A stretch of 22,654 nt of DNA, taken from positions 73,910 to 96,563 of the forward strand of contig VRVR01000066.1 of assembly GCA_009859145.1 (NCBI GenBank), written 5' to 3'. Positions 19,128 to 22,654 of the stretch are shown here, piece after piece. This DNA comes from Andalucia godoyi. Its lineage: Eukaryota > Discoba > Jakobea > Jakobida > Andaluciidae. The stretch's first letter is position 1, and each line of letters begins with the position of its first letter. The translations under genes and the position numbers were made by a program. The notes below the pieces were generated by a model, which did not search any database, had not been told where the DNA came from, and saw only the letters and a list, made by a program, of their open reading frames with translations.

Positions 19128-19332
19128 GAGAGAAACGCGATGAATGCGATTATCATTGCAGAAAGGAAAGGGAACAGAGGAAAAGGCGGGTTCTGCGACT
19201 TGGTGAGTCGGCGAAATTCAGGAATCCTACCGGTCACTTGATGCACCGTTTTCCCAGACTCACCGATATTTTCCATTTTTCCTCCCTTTTTCTTCGCGTT
19301 TTTTCTTCCATATTTCCCGTGAGGTGTCAAAA
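19128..19332. promoter_or_regulatory. Divergent promoter region of topoisomerase II and the 194-residue gene
   Basis: Only 205 bases separate the two start codons. Each strand carries a long pyrimidine-rich run just before its gene: on the plus strand about 19269-19319, and on the minus strand about 19185-19155. The plus strand contains TTTTCCATT at 19269-19277, 58 bases before ATG 19333; the minus strand contains the related TTTCTGCAATG. A shared bidirectional promoter could co-regulate both genes. Confidence 0.45.
19269..19277 (+). promoter_or_regulatory. Candidate initiator (TTTTCCATT) of the 194-residue gene
   Basis: TTTTCCATT followed by a long C/T tract lies 58 bases before ATG 19333. 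It is the same nonamer found ahead of the aquaporin and tetraspan genes. Confidence 0.35.
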
Positions 19333-19917
19333 ATGTCCATGACAAGCCGTGCAGTTTCGTCTTTGTTGAATATTCCACACAAGGACCGGAAAAGACTGAA
19401 AGACCGGCAATCAGAGGTTCTCGAAAGTGGCGTGAATCGGCTGTTTCGCTCGATGCCCTATGCCGGCGAGTTTTCCAAATTGCTCGTCGTGACGATGCAC
19501 TGCCCAAAGTTCAGCAAGAAGGACATCGATTTGTGCATGCAGGTTCGTGAAAACACCGGTGGTCGATTTACCAGCTCGCGGTTCACCAACCCAGATGCCG
19601 AGGATGCTTCGATGGACGCAGTTGCATTGCAAGTCCCGGCGAAACGACCAGCCCAGACGGAGTCGTTGCTTGCGTTTCTGGACCGCAAATTGCAGGTTGG
19701 CTCTTCCACAACGCTCGCGAATGCGCTGCAGGAATACGTCAATGAGGAAACGAAGAGAGCACGGAAACGAGTGCGTCTGTGCTCGGGACACGCAGAGCTT
19801 GTACAAAAGGCTGAAGAAATCGAGAAAGCTGAGAGAGCGGATGCATTCGAGGAGTCGCGGGAAGCATTTCTGGACGCGGAAGCGCACATATGGACGCACG
19901 AAACGGGAGGCCCATAA
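19333..19917 (+). CDS. Unrecognised basic protein, 194 residues, probably nuclear
   Basis: No family is recognised. The chosen start is ATG 19333 (MSMTSRAVSSLLNIPHKD); a second ATG follows two codons later. The N-terminal half is basic (PHKDRKRLKDR) with a mixed region containing Cys residues (TMHCPKFSKKDIDLCM). The central part reads ESLLAFLDRKLQ. The C-terminal half is helical and highly charged, with KRARKRVR near residue 140 as a candidate nuclear localisation signal, then a Glu/Ala-rich stretch (VQKAEEIEKAERADAFEESR) that could form a coiled coil. It shares a 205-base divergent promoter with topoisomerase II, which fits a nuclear role, but that is inference. It ends with TAA. Length and composition look like a real small gene. 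Confidence 0.6.
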   Translation: MSMTSRAVSSLLNIPHKDRKRLKDRQSEVLESGVNRLFRSMPYAGEFSKLLVVTMHCPKFSKKDIDLCMQVRENTGGRFTSSRFTNPDAEDASMDAVALQVPAKRPAQTESLLAFLDRKLQVGSSTTLANALQEYVNEETKRARKRVRLCSGHAELVQKAEEIEKAERADAFEESREAFLDAEAHIWTHETGGP

Positions 19918-20431
19918 AGTAGAATGAAGCGACTTTGGTGCGGAGTATTTCCTTCACTTCCATTTTTGGGTCACTCAATGCACCCTGCAGACGATGCAGC
20001 TTTGTGAGTGCCAGTCAGTTACGGGTTCTGTTTTACTGAGACCCCGGGAATGGAAGCCGCTGTCGCAGATACTTGAAACGGCAGTATTTCCAATACCGGA
20101 AGGATTCTTTGCAGGCTGTCGTTGTCCAGCTGCTTTTATCGGGAAATGCACACAACCTATGAATACTGCAACAGCGATGTTGAGAACTTTATTTTGTGTG
20201 CATCCACCCAGCGGATAGTTCGGCGCGTTTAGTGCGGAGGAAGTGATTGACCATCCATCTTTACTCGGCTTTGCACGTGCTGCGAGTGACGACTATTTCT
20301 GTTTCAGACTGGAGTTCAATAACAGACTTTATGAAATAGAGGAACAAGTCGGTACTTCATTTTCCGTAGATACCCGTAACGCATCGGAGGTGTCTGTGCA
20401 GTGGAAAACAGTTTCAGATGCTCGAGCCTTG
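19918..20431. other. Intergenic region, no convincing gene
   Basis: In these 514 bases a plus-strand frame from about 20222 to 20446 is open without an ATG near its start (FSAEEVIDHPSLLGFARAAS); it contains a splice-acceptor-like TATTTCTGTTTCAG at about 20294-20307. It may be an exon of the DUF4246-like remnant or chance. It runs opposite to the 3' end of the 49-residue zinc protein gene. I see no RNA gene. Confidence 0.4.
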
Positions 20432-20581
20432 CTAACGAACTTTTGAAGCTCCGCAGCTGCCGCAACGGGTTCCGGTGTATTTGTTGTATCCGCCTTTGCA
20501 GTTGCTCGCTGTACAGTGCTTGGCTCCGCATCCGCTGCAGACGTGCAACTGGTTACCACCACACTTATCACAAGCTCCCAT
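20432..20581 (-). CDS. 49-residue eight-cysteine zinc-binding protein
   Basis: This small complete ORF runs from ATG 20581 to TAG 20434-20432, with an in-frame TAA only 15 bases upstream of the ATG, which fixes the start. It begins MGACDKCGGNQLHVCSGCG. Cysteines fall at 4, 7, 15, 18, 23, 28, 40 and 43, giving C-x2-C, C-x2-C, C-x4-C and C-x2-C, enough to bind two zinc ions; two His (13, 22) lie among them. The protein is otherwise Gly- and Lys-rich, with no membrane segment. It could be a free-standing zinc ribbon/treble-clef protein or a metallothionein-like chelator; the regular paired spacing favours a structural zinc fold. Strict Cys periodicity over the whole length is unlikely by chance. 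It may bind nucleic acid or protein; its function is unknown. Confidence 0.75.
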   Translation of the reverse strand: MGACDKCGGNQLHVCSGCGAKHCTASNCKGGYNKYTGTRCGSCGASKVR

Positions 20582-20770
20582 CCTTGCAACTCTTTATTAC
20601 TTTGCTAGATAACAGACAAAGAAATGTGTAGACCGAGCAAAGGAGGCCAGAACCAAGAAAAATCAGAACAAAATGCTTTTTTAATGTTTGCGGAAAGATT
20701 CAGGTGCTTGCCTTTTTAACGACCTTTTTCTGATCAGAAGACATTCTACAAATTTGTATGATTGACGGTA

Positions 20771-21244
20771 ATGATGAATCTACCCGCACAAGCAGACTCG
20801 TTCGTTGGCGTGTACGCTGTTCCTCTTCCATTCTGCCGGCAGCGTCCGTTTGCTTTGCAGGTTAGATTGGGGTTCAAAATACGAAGTATTACTGAGCAGA
20901 TGATCAATTATGAAAGTCATATGTGCAATTCGAAACTCATTTTTACAAATCCGAAAGCAGACCTAGGGACGACCAGAACAAGTCATGAGCGAATTGCCAT
21001 TCGACGGGTTGTGGCGTTCTTCCTTGTTGACCCGTCCAGCCGGATTGTCTTCACCGCAGACGTTGTGCATTTGCCACACAAAGTACTGAACAACGAAGCA
21101 AGGTGCAGGATACGCCTCGGCATGATAGTGGAGCGATTTGCCGCCAAAAAGGACCTGAACGAGGAACTGTCGCGTAACGTTAAATTTTGCGAGTATGGAC
21201 GAGGCTGTAAAACGAGCCAGAGCACGATGGAGCCCCCTATATAA
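20771..21244 (+). pseudogene. DUF4246 C-terminal-like fragment
   Basis: The frame from ATG 20771 to TAA 21242-21244 encodes about 157 residues. The stretch RRVVAFFLVDPSSRIVFTAD, followed by an Arg-rich helix (EARCRIRLGMIVERFAAKK) and a terminal NVKFCEYGRG, matches the C-terminal signature of DUF4246 proteins (R-K-I-L-A-F-F-L-V-D-P-x-x-R-I-x-S-T-A-D, then E-x-R-x-x-L-M-x-E-R and F-x-x-C-E-H). DUF4246 proteins are usually several hundred residues long and also carry an oxygenase-like His-containing core, which is not seen here. The N-terminal 60 residues do not resemble the family. It may be a decayed remnant or the last exon of a spliced gene whose earlier exons lie upstream or are lost. The assignment rests on memory of the motif. 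Confidence 0.5.
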
Positions 21245-21306
21245 GCACATGCCTTGAACGAAGCCAAGCCTCCCATCGTTCTTTTTCTGGTTATCCTGGT
21301 GAATTT

Positions 21307-22479
21307 TCAGAAAGACTCAATGGTAGAATGTGCGTATCCACTTCTTGCGTCGTCGCTGTAAATGACTACTTTCGGTTGAGCAACGTACGCTGGTTCAACA
21401 TGACTCCAGGCAGGTGCTGAAGGATGAGGACCAACCACGGCAGGTGCCTGATGTTGTTGAGAGGGATGGTACTCGCTGGTAGAAAAGTAAGGATTAGTAC
21501 TGCCCGCAGTTGTGGGAAATCCGACATCCACTGCCGGCGACTTGGGAATAGCAGAATCTGCAGTCTGTTGGGTGGTTGGCAGATCCGAGCTATCGATCTT
21601 GGGATGCTTGCCACGGTAGACGGAAGACAATTTCAGTGCAATCAGATCAACCAGCAGCGCAACTCCAAACATACCGCAAGACGCAGCAGCGAGAGAAAAT
21701 CCAGGTCCATCACGAATACCCCCATTTCGAGACCCCGAACCGGGCGTAAGGGCGGAAACATTTTGGTTTGCCTGGTACTGAATCGTGACGCCACACGCAA
21801 ATACAGCTGCGAGGCAAACCAGCAAGCAGTGAAAGACGAGAAATCTTGACAAGGACACATATGACGCGTACTCCCGTTGAGAGTCAGGAACGGTAGCACA
21901 GAACTGGCATGCATAAGCCATAAACAACGCCCAAGTAATCGCTGAAAGGACACCAAACACAAGAGAAAACACTGCAACAATGTGCAACCCTGCAATCGCA
22001 TCTCGATACGTTTCGAAGGCAGAACATTGACTGTACCCTGCATCACACACAATTTGAACAAAGTCATTCCACTTTTTCGCAACATGATTGGTACAAGCAC
22101 CGGACATGCCAGAGGATGAACAAGTGTCCACATACGCATGGGACAGAGACGCATAAAAGACTCCAAATGGTGCCGAAGCGTCTCCCAACAACTTGTTCAT
22201 TAGTTCCACGTAGGTCGCAGACGCAGATGCTGGTGCTAGTTTGCTGTTCGATGTCCCTGATGCTAACCACATCACCTCGTATGAAGGAGGGAAAGCGGCA
22301 AGGCCTATGCAAATGGTTGCCGGGACTGTGAAGAGAAAAAGAAACATTGTGGTTAGAGTGATGCAAGACTGGTAAGGCTGCCCAAGAAATCCTGCTCTTC
22401 CCGGTCGATGTTGGCTTGGAAATGCAGCAGAGGACGCACCCGAATGACCGCTTCCATGAGAAGGAGGAGGAGCACGCAT
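21307..22479 (-). CDS. Four-helix (claudin/SUR7-like tetraspan) membrane protein
   Basis: This 390-residue protein has four predicted helices at about 41-63, 162-184, 213-236 and 260-284, with a Pro/Ser-rich cytoplasmic N-terminus of about 40 residues and a long Ser/Pro/Tyr-rich C-terminal tail (285-390). The large loop between helices 1 and 2 (about 64-161) contains Cys120, 129, 145 and 152, likely paired outside the cell. The topology of a large first loop with cysteines and a small second loop resembles claudin, SUR7 and PalI tetraspan families, but no family signature is certain. The tail is rich in NPYF- and YHP-like tyrosine motifs that could be sorting signals. ATG 22479 is the first in frame. 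It ends with TGA, 62 bases from the converging DUF4246-like fragment. The function may be membrane-domain organisation or stress sensing; this is inference. Confidence 0.78.
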   Translation of the reverse strand: MRAPPPSHGSGHSGASSAAFPSQHRPGRAGFLGQPYQSCITLTTMFLFLFTVPATICIGLAAFPPSYEVMWLASGTSNSKLAPASASATYVELMNKLLGDASAPFGVFYASLSHAYVDTCSSSGMSGACTNHVAKKWNDFVQIVCDAGYSQCSAFETYRDAIAGLHIVAVFSLVFGVLSAITWALFMAYACQFCATVPDSQREYASYVSLSRFLVFHCLLVCLAAVFACGVTIQYQANQNVSALTPGSGSRNGGIRDGPGFSLAAASCGMFGVALLVDLIALKLSSVYRGKHPKIDSSDLPTTQQTADSAIPKSPAVDVGFPTTAGSTNPYFSTSEYHPSQQHQAPAVVGPHPSAPAWSHVEPAYVAQPKVVIYSDDARSGYAHSTIESF

Positions 22480-22492
22480 GTCTTTTCAGCAA

Positions 22493-22501
22493 AATGGAAA
22501 A
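22493..22501 (-). promoter_or_regulatory. Candidate initiator (TTTTCCATT) of the tetraspan gene
   Basis: On the minus strand TTTTCCATTTT lies 16 bases before ATG 22479. It is identical in its first nine bases to the elements at 6579 and 19269. If it marks the transcription start, the 5' leader would be very short. Confidence 0.35.
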
Positions 22502-22654
22502 GTCGAGTAGCTGAAACCTCGGGAATCGGAGTCAAGGCCAGCGAAATGCAGAGTGTGCATATTTTTAGTGGGAATCAAGCATCGACTTGACCCGAGTTTG
22601 CGTCTGCTCGAACCCAAACATCCCGATTCGAGAAATTTGGCTTTCTTCTTCCAC

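Noticed and set aside
20850-20895. T-arm-like GGGTTCAAAAT suggesting a tRNA
   Set aside because: No matching acceptor, D-arm or anticodon stem upstream.
21234-21246. TATATAAG as a TATA box
   Set aside because: It overlaps the stop of the DUF4246-like frame and points into the 3' end of a convergent gene.

Overview
The window looks like nuclear DNA of a gene-dense, intron-poor unicellular eukaryote. The evidence is a eukaryotic single-chain type II topoisomerase, a P2-type cation ATPase, a NIP/AqpZ-like aquaporin, a claudin-like tetraspan protein, a 1,978-residue type I membrane protein and a DUF4246-like fragment. Nothing clearly looks like a spliceosomal intron inside a conserved coding region. 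The lineage cannot be fixed from sequence alone. DUF4246 and KNH-like modules point loosely to fungi or oomycete-like groups, and pyrimidine-rich, TCCATT-containing stretches before several start codons fit an intron-poor stramenopile, fungus or alga. The sequence is not bacterial, and no CRISPR array, insertion sequence, tRNA or rRNA was recognised.

Layout from left to right: (1) minus strand 3605-298, a P-type cation ATPase interrupted by one single-base frameshift; (2) minus strand 4307-3618, an unrecognised 229-codon gene with one in-frame TAG, ending 12 bases before the ATPase start and in the same frame; (3) plus strand 4937-6085, a secreted phosphodiesterase of the alkaline phosphatase superfamily; (4) plus strand 6632-7525, an aquaporin with an altered first NPA box; (5) plus strand 8425-14361, a giant surface protein with Asp-box (BNR-like) repeats, a run of Ig-like KNH-type modules and a C-terminal membrane anchor; (6) minus strand 15418-14627, an unrecognised ORF whose first ATG overlaps the end of (7); (7) minus strand 19127-15411, DNA topoisomerase II with a TGA in place of an invariant glycine codon; (8) plus strand 19333-19917, a basic, probably nuclear small protein divergent from topoisomerase II; (9) minus strand 20581-20432, a 49-residue eight-cysteine zinc-binding protein; (10) plus strand 20771-21244, a DUF4246 C-terminal-like remnant; (11) minus strand 22479-21307, a four-helix membrane protein.

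The genes do not form an evident pathway. The left half is rich in membrane transport and surface proteins (cation pump, aquaporin, secreted phosphodiesterase, giant adhesin-like protein), which would fit ionic or osmotic balance and cell-surface functions, but co-location in a eukaryote is weak evidence. The most striking pattern is that three otherwise well-preserved genes each carry exactly one disruptive lesion (a one-base deletion, a TAG, a TGA). Residual assembly error is the simplest explanation; real allelic damage, readthrough or RNA-level repair remain open. A wholesale change of genetic code is not supported, because about 5,100 codons of intact ORFs contain no in-frame stop.
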